This document shows positions 17,856-26,071 of a DNA stretch of 34,128 nt, piece after piece; within the stretch, counting starts at the first letter, position 1; each line of letters starts with the position of its first letter. The notes under the pieces were generated by a model, which saw nothing but the letters and a program-made list of their open reading frames with translations, was not told the origin of the DNA and made no database searches. The DNA comes from an uncultured archaeon (GTDB lineage Archaea > Halobacteriota > Halobacteria > Halobacteriales > Haloferacaceae), in NCBI GenBank assembly GCA_937138675.1, contig CAKZPG010000011.1, forward strand, positions 1-34,128. The letters are read 5' to 3'. A program made the position numbers and the translations under genes.

Positions 17856-17954
17856 GGCTGACGCCCGCGGCCGGTAATAAAAAGCGTTCGTCCGGTCCTG
17901 GCCGTGACGAATCGACCCCGGTCGGTGTCGTAGCCGGTCGGGTGAACCCGGGCT

Positions 17955-17975
17955 GTGTGCCACACCCGTTGTGTG
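17955..17975. promoter_or_regulatory. Alternating GTGTG/CACAC inverted repeats upstream of the malic enzyme gene
   Basis: GTGTG (17955-17959), C, CACAC (17961-17965), five bases, GTGTG (17971-17975). Two overlapping dyads lie about 55-75 bp upstream of ATG 18030 and just above the TATA box. This is a good place and shape for an operator, but no regulator is identified. Confidence 0.35.
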
Positions 17976-17999
17976 TTGGGCAAACGGATGTAGCGCGTC

Positions 18000-18007
18000 T
18001 TTTATTC
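18000..18007 (+). promoter_or_regulatory. TATA box of the malic enzyme gene
   Basis: TTTTATTC, centred about 27 bp upstream of ATG 18030, which supports that start against GTG 18024. Confidence 0.55.
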
Positions 18008-18029
18008 GCCGCCCTCATGCCTCGTGGCC

Positions 18030-20291
18030 ATGGGACTCGACGAGGACGCACTTGACTATCACCGCCGCGACCCGCCCGGCAAGTTCGCCATCAAGACGAC
18101 AAAGCCAACAAGCACGCAACGTGACCTCAGCCTCGCGTACTCGCCTGGTGTGGCCGCCCCGTGTCGCGCCATCGCCGACGACCCGACCGACGCCTACGAT
18201 TACACGGCGAAGGGTAACCTTGTGGGGATGGTGTCGAACGGCACCGCCGTCCTCGGTCTCGGAGATATCGGCGCGCAGGCGTCAAAGCCAGTTATCGAGG
18301 GCAATGGTGTCCTACTCAAGCGCTTCGCCGACATCGATGTGTTCGATCTTGAACTCGACACCCACGACCCCGACGCGATCGTCGAGACCGTCGCGCTGAC
18401 CGAACCGTCGTTCGGCGGGATCCATCTGGAGGATATCGCCGCGCCTGCCTGTTTCGCAGTCGAAGAACGCCTGCGCGAGCGGATGGATATCCCCGTCTAC
18501 CACGACGACCAGCATGGCACCGCCATCGTCTCGGGCGCGGCGTTGCTCAACGCAGTGGACATTCTCGAGAAGGATCTTGAGTCGCTTGAGGTGGCCTTCG
18601 CCGGCGCGGGCGCGAGCGCCCTGGCCACAGCCGAGTTTTACGTCTCGCTCGGCGTGCCACGCGAGAATCTCACGCTGGTGGACACGGGTGGCATTGTCTC
18701 GGACGCCCGCGCCGAGGCAGGCGATATAAACGAGTACAAAACACGGTTCGCTGCGGGCCGGCCCGATGGTGACCTCGCTGACGCTATCAAGGGTGCAGAC
18801 GTGTTCGTCGGACTTGCGGTCGGGAGTATCGTCACGCCGGAGATGGTGCGCTCGATGGCCGACGACCCGATTGTCTTTGCGATGGCCAACCCTGACCCCG
18901 AGGTTGGCTACCACGAGGCAAAAGATGCCCGCGAGGACACCGTCATCGCCGCCACGGGTCGGTCTGACTTCCCGAATCAGGTCAACAATGTTCTGTGTTT
19001 CCCCTACGTCTTTCGCGGAGCGCTTGACGTGCGCGCGACAGAAATAAACGAGGAGATGAAGGTCGCGGCTGCTCACGCGCTGGCGGCTCTTGCCCGTGAG
19101 GACGTGCCTGACGCGGTGGCGAAGGCCTACGGCGATGACCGACTCCGGTACGGCCCCGAGTATCTCATTCCGAAGCCGCTCGACCCCCGAGTGTTGTTCG
19201 AGGTGGCGCCCGCCGTCGCGCGAGCGGCCGTCGAGAGCGGCGTCGCCAGCATCGACATCGATCTGGACGACTACCTCGAAGAGCTGGAGGCCCGGCTGGG
19301 CAAGGACCGTGAGATGATGCGGATCGTCCTCAACAAGGCCAAGACCGACCCCAAGCTTGTCGCGCTCGCGGAAGGGGAGAACCCCACGACGGTTCGCGCC
19401 GCCGCCAGGATGCGCGAGGAGGGGGTCGCCGACCCACTCCTGATCGGCGACCGGGCGACAATCGAGTCGCGGGTGGCCTCGCTCGGTCTCGACTTTGACC
19501 CCGAGGTCGTCGACCCCGCCGAGGTCGACATTGACGAGTATGCCGACACGCTGTATCGCGCCCGCCAGCGAAAGGGGCTCACCCGCGTCGAGGCGAAAGA
19601 TCGTGTCCGGACCGATGCCGACTACCTCGGGAGCGTGATGGTCGATCGGGGCGACGCCGACGCCCTGCTAACTGGCCTCACTCACCACTATCCGTCGGCG
19701 CTCCGCCCACCGCTTCAGGTGATCGGGACGGCTCCAGACGCCGACTACGTAGCCGGGGTCTATATGCTGGCGTTCCGCAACCGTGTGGTGTTCGTCGCCG
19801 ACACGACGGTCAACCAGGACCCCGGTGCGGACGTACTTGCAGAGATCGGCCGTCACACGGCCGACCTCGCGCGTCGGTTCAACATTGACCCGCGGGTCGC
19901 CTTTCTCTCGTACTCGAACTTTGGGAGCGTCGACAACAGGGGCACGCGCAAGCCTCGGCGCGCGGCAGAGCTGCTCCGGGCGAACGACGAGGTCACGTTC
20001 CCGGTTGACGGCGAGATGCAGGCCGATACCGCCGTCGTCGAGGAGATACTCGCCGGCACGTACGGGTTCAGTGAGCTTGATGCACCCGCAAACGTGTTGA
20101 TCTTCCCTACTCTGGAGGCCGGGAACATCGGCTACAAGCTACTCCAGCGGCTGGGCGGTGCCGACGCTGTCGGGCCGATGCTAGTCGGGATGGACAAGCC
20201 GGTCCACGTTCTCCAGCGCGGCGACGAGGTGAGCGATATCGTCAACCTCGCTGGCGTTGCGGTTGTAGACGCACAGGAACAAGATAGCTGA
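18030..20291 (+). CDS. maeB: Malic enzyme fused to a phosphotransacetylase-like domain (MaeB type)
   Basis: Converts malate to pyruvate and CO2 with reduction of NAD(P). 753 residues, the usual MaeB size. The malic domain has LAYSPGVA (35-42, catalytic Tyr37), then KPVIEG, FGGIHLEDI (128-136) with metal-binding acids, and YHDDQHGTA (157-165). The Rossmann part starts at FAGAGASALA (190-199). From about residue 430 a phosphotransacetylase (PTA) domain follows, starting near KTDPKLVALAEGENP and containing SYSNFGSVDNR and QADTAVV. In characterised bacterial fusions this domain is regulatory, binding acetyl-CoA, rather than an active PTA; assumed here too. Cofactor preference for NADP is family knowledge, not seen. 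Confidence 0.94.
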   Translation: MGLDEDALDYHRRDPPGKFAIKTTKPTSTQRDLSLAYSPGVAAPCRAIADDPTDAYDYTAKGNLVGMVSNGTAVLGLGDIGAQASKPVIEGNGVLLKRFADIDVFDLELDTHDPDAIVETVALTEPSFGGIHLEDIAAPACFAVEERLRERMDIPVYHDDQHGTAIVSGAALLNAVDILEKDLESLEVAFAGAGASALATAEFYVSLGVPRENLTLVDTGGIVSDARAEAGDINEYKTRFAAGRPDGDLADAIKGADVFVGLAVGSIVTPEMVRSMADDPIVFAMANPDPEVGYHEAKDAREDTVIAATGRSDFPNQVNNVLCFPYVFRGALDVRATEINEEMKVAAAHALAALAREDVPDAVAKAYGDDRLRYGPEYLIPKPLDPRVLFEVAPAVARAAVESGVASIDIDLDDYLEELEARLGKDREMMRIVLNKAKTDPKLVALAEGENPTTVRAAARMREEGVADPLLIGDRATIESRVASLGLDFDPEVVDPAEVDIDEYADTLYRARQRKGLTRVEAKDRVRTDADYLGSVMVDRGDADALLTGLTHHYPSALRPPLQVIGTAPDADYVAGVYMLAFRNRVVFVADTTVNQDPGADVLAEIGRHTADLARRFNIDPRVAFLSYSNFGSVDNRGTRKPRRAAELLRANDEVTFPVDGEMQADTAVVEEILAGTYGFSELDAPANVLIFPTLEAGNIGYKLLQRLGGADAVGPMLVGMDKPVHVLQRGDEVSDIVNLAGVAVVDAQEQDS

Positions 20292-20306
20292 CCGACCTCG
20301 GCTGAC

Positions 20307-23300
20307 CTACGCGCCCCAGCGGGCGTCGCGCCGCGGGTGGTCCTGAACCGCCTTGACCGCCAACGGCTCCTCCTTCGTCGCCAGCGCGTCAAGCGTCGCG
20401 TGGGCGCTTGCAGCTGTTGAGAAGTAAGTCACCGACTCTTCGACTGCGACCTCCAGCGGGCCGCGTGCCCGGGAGACGATGAAGTCGATCTCACCCTCGC
20501 GGATAGCCTCGGAGAACGCCGCCTCGGTCTCGAAGTCGACGAGGTCGTAGTGCTCGGCGAACCGCTCGCGTAGTTCCTGTCCCGCCTCGCTGTGGGGGTT
20601 CGGGAACTCCTCGGCAGAGAGGTCTACCACAGCGGTTCCAGCCTCTGGAATACCCTTTCCGACGGCGTCTTGGGCCTTGTCGTAGGCCTCTCCGAACGTC
20701 GGTGCGGTGCCCATCACCTCACCCGTAGACTTCATCTCGGGGCCAAGACGCGGGTCGGAGTTTGGCAGGCGGTCAAACGGCAGGACAACCTCCTTCACGC
20801 TCGCCCACTCGGGAATCGACTCGGTCGCGTCAAGATCAGCGAGTGTCTGGCCGGCCATCACCTTCGCCGCCAGCTTCGCGATGGGGACGCCCGTCGCTTT
20901 TGAGACGAACGGTACCGTGCGCGAGGAGCGTGGGTTCGCCTCCAGCACATACACTTCGGAGTCGGCGTTCTCGTCGTGGACGCCGGTCACAGCTAGCTGG
21001 ACGTTCAGTAGACCGACAGTGCCGAGTTCGACCGCGATCTTCTCGACAACCTTGCGAACCCGCGCCATCGTCGCGTCGCCGAGCGATCGTGGCGGAATGA
21101 CGCAGGCGGAGTCACCGGAGTGGACGCCCGCGCTCTCGACGTGTTCCATCACACCGCCGATGAGGACGTCATCGCCGTCCGCGACCGCATCGACGTCAAG
21201 TTCGACCGCGTCGGCGAGGAACTCGTCGATCAGAATTGGCTTGTCCGGCGCGACACGGACTGCCTCTTGGATATACTTTTTCAACTCATCGTCGCTGTGG
21301 ACGACCCGCATCGCGCGCCCGCCGAGGACGTACGACGGCCGGACGAGGACGGGGTAGCCCACGTCACGCGCGAGCTCCAGCGCCTCTGCCTCGCTCGTCG
21401 CGGTGCCGCCAATCGCCTGCGCGATATCGAGGTCGTTCATCAGGGCGTTAAACCGTTCTCTGTCTTCGGCGAGGTCCATCGCCTCAACGCTGGTGCCGAG
21501 AACCGCACAGTCCAGCCCGCGGCGCTCGATCTCCGCCTGGAGCGGGTCGGCGATATTCACCGAGGTCTGCCCGCCGAACTGGAGCATCACACCGTCGGCG
21601 TCGGCCGCCTCAGCAACGTCGGCCACCTCCTCGGCCGTGATGGGCTCGAAGAACAGGCCATCGGACGTGTCGTAGTCGGTCGAGACCGTCTCGGGATTGT
21701 TGTTGACGACGTGGGCGTCGACACCATCTTCGCGGAGGGAACGCACGGCGTGAACCGAGCAGTAGTCGAACTCGACACCCTGCCCGATACGGATGGGGCC
21801 GCCCCCGACGACGATGACAGACTCGGTGTCGCGGTCGACCTCTAACTCCCCTGCTGCCGCGTCGCCCTCGTACGGACCGCGAAGCCACTCGGGCTTGCGC
21901 GAGGAGTAGTAGTACGGCGTCTGGGCCGCGAACTCGCCGGCGCAGGTGTCGACCTGCTTGTATGTCCGGCCGGGGACGTCGGCCTCGATATCATCGACGC
22001 TCGGGCCGCCGTCGCTCCGAGTCTCCTCCGCCGGGAGCCACGACGAGTGGCGGTCGCTAAAGCCGCCGCCGGTCAGCGCCTCCACCTCGTGGTTGGTGAA
22101 ACCGATGCGCGCCGCGTCGGCGAAGTCGCCGGTCGGCGCGTCACGCGCCGCCTCAACGATCCGCCCGTAGCGCTCGAGATACCACTCTTTGATCCCGGTG
22201 AGTTCTGCGATCTCGTCGAGGTCGTAGCCTCGGTCGAACGCCTCGAAGATGGCGAACGTGCGTTCAGGCCGGGGTGTCGCGAGGTAGTTCTCCGCCAGTT
22301 CCTTGTCGTCGACCGTCGTCCAGTCGGCCGCGGGGGTGTACTCAGTTGAGCGAAGCGCCTTGAGCATCGACTCTTCGAACGTCCGGCCGATGGCCATCGC
22401 CTCGCCCGTGGACTTCATCGCCGTCGAGAGCTCAAAATCCACCTCGTCGAACTTGTCGACGGGCCAGCGTGGGATCTTCGTCACCACGTAGTCGATGGCG
22501 GGTTCGAACGCCGCCGTTGTCTCGCCCGTAATTTCGTTTTCGATCTCGTGAAGTCGCTCGCCCATTGCGACCTTTGCGGTGACGCGGGCGATGGGGTAGC
22601 CGGTCGCCTTCGAGGCGAGCGCGGAGGAGCGCGAGACGCGCGGATTGACCTCTACGACCCGGTACTCGCCGCCGGGCGTGCCGTCGTCGTGCCACGCGAA
22701 CTGTATGTTACAGCCGCCCTGGATACCAAGTTCACGGATGACGTCGAGCGCGGCGTCCCGCATCACCTGGTGGCCTCTGTCCGGGATCACCTGCGACGGG
22801 GTGACGACGATGGACTCGCCGGTGTGGATCCCCATCGGGTCGATATTCTCCATATTACAGATGATGATACAGGAGCCGCCGGCGTCCCGCATCACCTCGT
22901 ACTCCAGCTCGACCCAGCCGTCGATAGATTCGGTGATCATCACCTCACCGTTGCGCGAGAGGCGCAGGCCGCGACGCACCATCTCCATCAGCTCATCGCG
23001 GTCGGAGACGACGCCCGAGCCCTGTCCGCCGAGCGTGTACGTCGTGCGGACGATTGCGGGGAGTCCGCCAACCTCCGCGACAGCGTCGTCGACCTGGTCA
23101 CGCCCGTCGATCGTCACCGAGCGCGGCACCGGCTCGCCGATAGAGCGCATCCGGTCGCGGAACAGCTCCCGGTCCTCTGTTGCGTAGATCGTGTCGAGTG
23201 GTGTGCCCATCACGTCGACGTCGTACTCCTCGAGGACGCCCTGCTCCGCGAGTTCGGCCGTGACGTTCAGTCCCGTCTGGCCGCCCAGCCCGGCGATTAC

Positions 23301-23549
23301 CCCATCTGGGTCCTCCTTGCGGATGATCTCAGCGATCGCGTCGGTGGTGATCGGCTCGATATACACCCGGTCTGCCATCTCCGGGTCGGTCATGATCGTC
23401 GCTGGGTTAGAGTTGACCAGCACCACCCGCGCTCCTTCCTCTTCGAGGGCTCGACAGGCCTGTGCGCCGGAGTAGTCGAACTCGGCCGCTTGGCCGATAC
23501 GTATCGGACCGCTTCCGATGAGAAGGATAGTTCGGTCCTCGTTGGTCAT
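20307..23549 (-). CDS. carB: Carbamoyl-phosphate synthase large subunit
   Basis: Makes carbamoyl phosphate for arginine and pyrimidine synthesis from ammonia supplied by CarA, bicarbonate and two ATP. 1080 residues, normal length. The two homologous halves each begin with the synthetase signature: GSGPIRIGQAAEFDYSG near the start and GGGPIRIGQGVEFDYCS in the middle. Each has an ATP-grasp domain (for example VRPSYVLGGRAM in the second half) and the C-terminal MGS-like allosteric domain lies in about the last 130 residues. ATG 23549 is chosen: the open frame extends 17 codons further but covers the TATA box, and MTNEDRTILLIGSGP is the family start. carA is not in the window. The stop lies 15 bp from the convergent maeB stop. 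Confidence 0.97.
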   Translation of the reverse strand: MTNEDRTILLIGSGPIRIGQAAEFDYSGAQACRALEEEGARVVLVNSNPATIMTDPEMADRVYIEPITTDAIAEIIRKEDPDGVIAGLGGQTGLNVTAELAEQGVLEEYDVDVMGTPLDTIYATEDRELFRDRMRSIGEPVPRSVTIDGRDQVDDAVAEVGGLPAIVRTTYTLGGQGSGVVSDRDELMEMVRRGLRLSRNGEVMITESIDGWVELEYEVMRDAGGSCIIICNMENIDPMGIHTGESIVVTPSQVIPDRGHQVMRDAALDVIRELGIQGGCNIQFAWHDDGTPGGEYRVVEVNPRVSRSSALASKATGYPIARVTAKVAMGERLHEIENEITGETTAAFEPAIDYVVTKIPRWPVDKFDEVDFELSTAMKSTGEAMAIGRTFEESMLKALRSTEYTPAADWTTVDDKELAENYLATPRPERTFAIFEAFDRGYDLDEIAELTGIKEWYLERYGRIVEAARDAPTGDFADAARIGFTNHEVEALTGGGFSDRHSSWLPAEETRSDGGPSVDDIEADVPGRTYKQVDTCAGEFAAQTPYYYSSRKPEWLRGPYEGDAAAGELEVDRDTESVIVVGGGPIRIGQGVEFDYCSVHAVRSLREDGVDAHVVNNNPETVSTDYDTSDGLFFEPITAEEVADVAEAADADGVMLQFGGQTSVNIADPLQAEIERRGLDCAVLGTSVEAMDLAEDRERFNALMNDLDIAQAIGGTATSEAEALELARDVGYPVLVRPSYVLGGRAMRVVHSDDELKKYIQEAVRVAPDKPILIDEFLADAVELDVDAVADGDDVLIGGVMEHVESAGVHSGDSACVIPPRSLGDATMARVRKVVEKIAVELGTVGLLNVQLAVTGVHDENADSEVYVLEANPRSSRTVPFVSKATGVPIAKLAAKVMAGQTLADLDATESIPEWASVKEVVLPFDRLPNSDPRLGPEMKSTGEVMGTAPTFGEAYDKAQDAVGKGIPEAGTAVVDLSAEEFPNPHSEAGQELRERFAEHYDLVDFETEAAFSEAIREGEIDFIVSRARGPLEVAVEESVTYFSTAASAHATLDALATKEEPLAVKAVQDHPRRDARWGA

Positions 23550-23570
23550 CGTCGGAGGCAGAACGAACGG

Positions 23571-23580
23571 GCTAATAAGC
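23571..23580 (-). promoter_or_regulatory. TATA-like palindrome of carB
   Basis: GCTTATTAGC on the minus strand, centred 27 bp upstream of ATG 23549. Nearly palindromic. Confidence 0.5.
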
Positions 23581-23640
23581 CCAGCGGAAGGGGGCGACAC
23601 AGCCGCTCTTCGGACCGACCCTCACGCTGGAGTGTCCCCT

Positions 23641-23859
23641 TCAGGTGTTCAGTCGATAGCGGTACGGAGAGTCCTGCACCACCTCGACGTCGCCACGGTC
23701 GGCATAGCGTCCGAGGACAGTTGCAACGCGGTGGGGATTATCGAAGCTGTCGGTTTCCTCGTCGTCGAGGAGCGCGAGAATCTCCTGTGCGGTGAGCGGT
23801 TCGTCGGCCTGCGAGAGGACTCCACGTAGACGTTCGAACTCGTGGCTGCGGGGACGCAT
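23641..23859 (-). CDS. Small haloarchaeal protein, winged-helix-like
   Basis: A 72-residue acidic soluble protein. Two helices with the pattern LRGVLSQADEPLTAQEILALL, then a third helix (NPHRVATVLGRYADRG), then a short beta pair (DVEVVQDSPYRYRLNT) match the topology of a minimal winged helix. No DNA-contact residues can be assigned, and the charge is negative, so it may bind protein instead. It lies 91 bp upstream of carB, same strand. Family not recognised. ATG 23859 is the only start. Confidence 0.7.
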   Translation of the reverse strand: MRPRSHEFERLRGVLSQADEPLTAQEILALLDDEETDSFDNPHRVATVLGRYADRGDVEVVQDSPYRYRLNT

Positions 23860-23951
23860 TGCTATGTCTTACACAGAGGGCGTGGGAACTTATCATTCAG
23901 TGAGACAGCCGTCGTACGGGCGTCAGACAGGCGCTTGTGGTGGTTGCAGGC

Positions 23952-24482
23952 TCAGACCCGCACGTCGTCTGCCGAGAGATCCCGCTCCGCGCGATAGCGC
24001 TCAACGAACTCGCTCACATCGAAGTCGAGCATCGACGACTCGAACTCCTGGACGGCGTTGTCGTCCTCTGCGTGGCTCACCGCGTGTTCCATCAGTTCGA
24101 CCACGAGTTCGACGATCGTCTCGTGGAGCGTCTGCGAGTCGAAATCGGTCACCCACAGCAGTGCGTAGCCTAGGTCCGGGTCGTCTGTCACGTCCGTACT
24201 CGCCACCTCGCCCGGAAACTCCTCGACAACGAGGCCGAGGAGGTGTGGCGTACCGAACTCCGGCATCTCCTCGCTCGTGGTCTCGACGGCCTCGCGGAGC
24301 GTCTCGACGACCACGCCCGGAAGGAACCGTTCTGAGGGGTGAGCATCCGTGACGACCGCGTGGCGCGCGCCACAGGCGCAGTCGTACTCACGCATCCCGA
24401 GGTCGAACGCGCGGGCACTGACGCGCTCTCCGCACGGCAACTCGACGGTCACCCCGTCCATATCATCGCCCGATGCGTCCAT
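23952..24482 (-). CDS. DUF5815-like haloarchaeal protein
   Basis: A 176-residue, strongly acidic soluble protein. The N-terminal third has a small Cys/His cluster, CGERVSA ... YDCACGARHAVVTDAHPSERFLPG (about 17-56), possibly a zinc or other metal site. The centre (LPGVVVETLREAVET ... LGYALLWVTDFDSQTLHETIVELVVELMEHAVSH) is helical, and a Leu/Glu-rich end follows. I associate the whole pattern with the Halobacteria-only family DUF5815, function unknown. ATG 24482 is the first start and gives a sensible protein; Met8 is an alternative. Confidence 0.75.
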   Translation of the reverse strand: MDASGDDMDGVTVELPCGERVSARAFDLGMREYDCACGARHAVVTDAHPSERFLPGVVVETLREAVETTSEEMPEFGTPHLLGLVVEEFPGEVASTDVTDDPDLGYALLWVTDFDSQTLHETIVELVVELMEHAVSHAEDDNAVQEFESSMLDFDVSEFVERYRAERDLSADDVRV

Positions 24483-24534
24483 ACCTCGCGTAGCGCACCC
24501 GTCGGGTTAAGAGACGCGGGTCTGGCCGGAGCCG

Positions 24535-24783
24535 TCAGCGCTCGGTGACGTAGAGAATCGGCCCGACGACGAGGAGCGCCATCCCCAGAAAGAGATACAC
24601 ACTTGGCATCAGCTCTACCGGCGTCAGCATGAACAGAAGTCCAAACACGACGGTGTTGATCGCGATGAGTCGCCGCGAGCCCAGCGGAACCGCTCCGAGG
24701 GTAGTCACCACGAGCCCAAGAACGAGCACGTGACCAAAGTGGTAGTCCAGGAGGAAGCTGTCGATGACCTGGAGCGGTATCAT
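24535..24783 (-). CDS. Small membrane protein, three hydrophobic segments
   Basis: 82 residues. Hydrophobic segments lie at about 17-33, 39-54 and 62-79, with a short basic turn (GSRR) after the first, so it is a small integral membrane protein. No family recognised. The frame is open far upstream, but that part reads as shadow of the preceding gene; ATG 24783 gives a membrane protein with a normal start, and TTGAATATC (24805-24813, minus) is centred 26 bp upstream as a TATA candidate overlapping the end of the previous gene. It may thus have its own promoter as well as read-through. Confidence 0.65.
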   Translation of the reverse strand: MIPLQVIDSFLLDYHFGHVLVLGLVVTTLGAVPLGSRRLIAINTVVFGLLFMLTPVELMPSVYLFLGMALLVVGPILYVTER

Positions 24784-24809
24784 GACCGCTGATGACCCAC
24801 TAGCGATAT

Positions 24810-25097
24810 TCAAGGTTGTGTCTCCTCCTCGTTCTCCTCGACGTCGGTCAGCCCACGCGACGGCCCCCCAATGTCGAGCGGGCGAATCCAGCCGAACCAA
24901 ACGACGACCACCGTGCCGCCGTAGCCGAGGGTCCAGACGACCACCCCCAGATCGTTCAGACCGGCCTCGCCAAGCAGCCGCCGGAGGACACCAGTTCCGG
25001 CGATACCGACGATCAACACCGTCGCCAGTAGGAGGGCGCTGCGGCTGAACAACCACTCCTCGTCATTGTCTTTACTCTCGTCTCCGTCCTCGCTCAT
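24810..25097 (-). CDS. Small membrane protein, two hydrophobic segments
   Basis: 95 residues. An acidic N-terminus (SEDGDESKDNDEEW) precedes two transmembrane segments, about 20-40 (ALLLATVLIVGIAGTGVL) and 52-74 (VVVWTLGYGGTVVVVWFGWI), and an acidic C-terminus. ATG 25097 is chosen over the upstream extension, which starts with a poor sequence. The stop is 26 bp from the next membrane-protein gene on the same strand, so the two probably form a pair. Function unknown. Confidence 0.65.
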   Translation of the reverse strand: MSEDGDESKDNDEEWLFSRSALLLATVLIVGIAGTGVLRRLLGEAGLNDLGVVVWTLGYGGTVVVVWFGWIRPLDIGGPSRGLTDVEENEEETQP

Positions 25098-25357
25098 AAC
25101 CACAGTCGAAGCCGAACGGTACTCAAACACTCGATCTCTCGGTGATCATCTCTGTCGGCCCGCCCACGCCGTCCTGTGGTCCCCTTAGAAACCCCTTCGC
25201 ACTCCCGTCGCTGGCGACGAGCCAAACGCTGTTCGTATTATCTCTTTGTGTGAGCTCGTATGGGCGGTGTTGCCAGTCGATGCCTCTGTGCTAGACGTGG
25301 CGTTCTCTGTAGGTGTGGAACGACGTGAAGTGGCTGGGGAGGCGCACTGCCCGTCTC

Positions 25358-25374
25358 GTGGCGCGTAGCGCCAC
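25358..25374 (-). terminator. Perfect hairpin just downstream of tRNA-Ile
   Basis: GTGGCGC, loop GTA, GCGCCAC: a 7-bp perfect stem, eight bases past the tRNA 3' end on the minus strand. It may end or process the tRNA transcript; no T-run follows. The remaining 25098-25357 stretch holds nothing I can name. Confidence 0.3.
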
Positions 25375-25382
25375 CGGCGGGA

Positions 25383-25456
25383 TGGGCCAACGCGGATTTG
25401 AACCGCGGACCTCCCGGTTATCAGCCGAGCGCTCAACCTGACTGAGCTATTGGCCC
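25383..25456 (-). tRNA. tRNA-Ile (anticodon GAT)
   Basis: A full 74-nt cloverleaf on the minus strand: acceptor GGGCCAA/TTGGCCC with discriminator A, D arm GCTC...GAGC, anticodon arm CTCGG-CTGATAA-CCGGG with anticodon GAT, five-base variable loop AGGTC, and T arm CGCGG-TTCAAAT-CCGCG. No intron and no encoded CCA. It lies between two protein genes on the same strand. Confidence 0.97.
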
Positions 25457-25491
25457 AGGGGAGCGCGTCCCGTCGTAACCGAGTCTCGAAC

Positions 25492-25992
25492 CTAAACGTT
25501 CCCCTTTTCGCCAGCGTCATCCTCGGTGTCCCGGTAATCCTCTGGGTCTAAATCGACTGTCTGGTCCGCGCCTGGGAACCCACCGGTCCAGACGCCGCCG
25601 GTGACGAACCCCTCCACCCGGCTGTCGAGGTAGGGCACCACCAAGTAGCGCTTGAGTACCACCCTGACCGGTGCGCGCGTCGGCGGGAGCGCAAACAGGA
25701 ACCCGAGCGCGTCGGTCACGAGGCCGGGGGTCAGGAGGAAGGCACCCGCGGCGACCAGCAGTGCGCCGTCGAGAAGTTCGTCGGCGGGGGGCTGGCCTCG
25801 CTGAAGCTTCTCGCTCGCGCCCCGGAGGGCGTGGCGCCCTTCCGCGCGAACGAGAAGCATCCCGAGCAGCCCCGTCAGCACGACGAGCGCCACCGTCGCC
25901 GCCCAGCCGAGCGTGTCAGCCACGACGACCAGGAACGCAGCGTCGGCAAGCGGAATCAAGAGGAGGCCCACGAGCGTCCAGCGGAGTCGCAT
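25492..25992 (-). CDS. FxsA family membrane protein
   Basis: 166 residues with about three to four hydrophobic segments, at 5-30, 33-48 and 80-105. The region LGWAATVALVVLTGLLGMLLVRAEG (about 28-52) and the LLDGALLVAAGAFLLTPGLVTDALGF strand (about 73-98) are the FxsA signature; the acidic C-terminal tail is typical of haloarchaea. FxsA was named for suppression of phage exclusion in E. coli; its role here is unknown. Start ATG 25992 gives the family start MRLRW; the frame opens nine codons earlier. It is divergent from the DUF255 gene across 79 bp and lies 36 bp upstream of tRNA-Ile. Confidence 0.85.
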   Translation of the reverse strand: MRLRWTLVGLLLIPLADAAFLVVVADTLGWAATVALVVLTGLLGMLLVRAEGRHALRGASEKLQRGQPPADELLDGALLVAAGAFLLTPGLVTDALGFLFALPPTRAPVRVVLKRYLVVPYLDSRVEGFVTGGVWTGGFPGADQTVDLDPEDYRDTEDDAGEKGNV

Positions 25993-26071
25993 GTCAGCTA
26001 ATCCACCCGGCGCGGGCAAATGCCTTGTCGTCCCTCGTCAGGCTTACCCGGCCACGCCGCTCCGCTCCAGT

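Noticed and set aside
22548-23795. 415-codon plus-strand frame opposite carB
   Set aside because: Antisense shadow with Asp/His/Arg-rich text; carB is certain.
25185-25520. Minus-strand open frame of 111 codons covering the tRNA-Ile
   Set aside because: It runs through a perfect tRNA gene, so its translation is not a protein; its tail could suggest an integrase remnant but I see no integrase motif.
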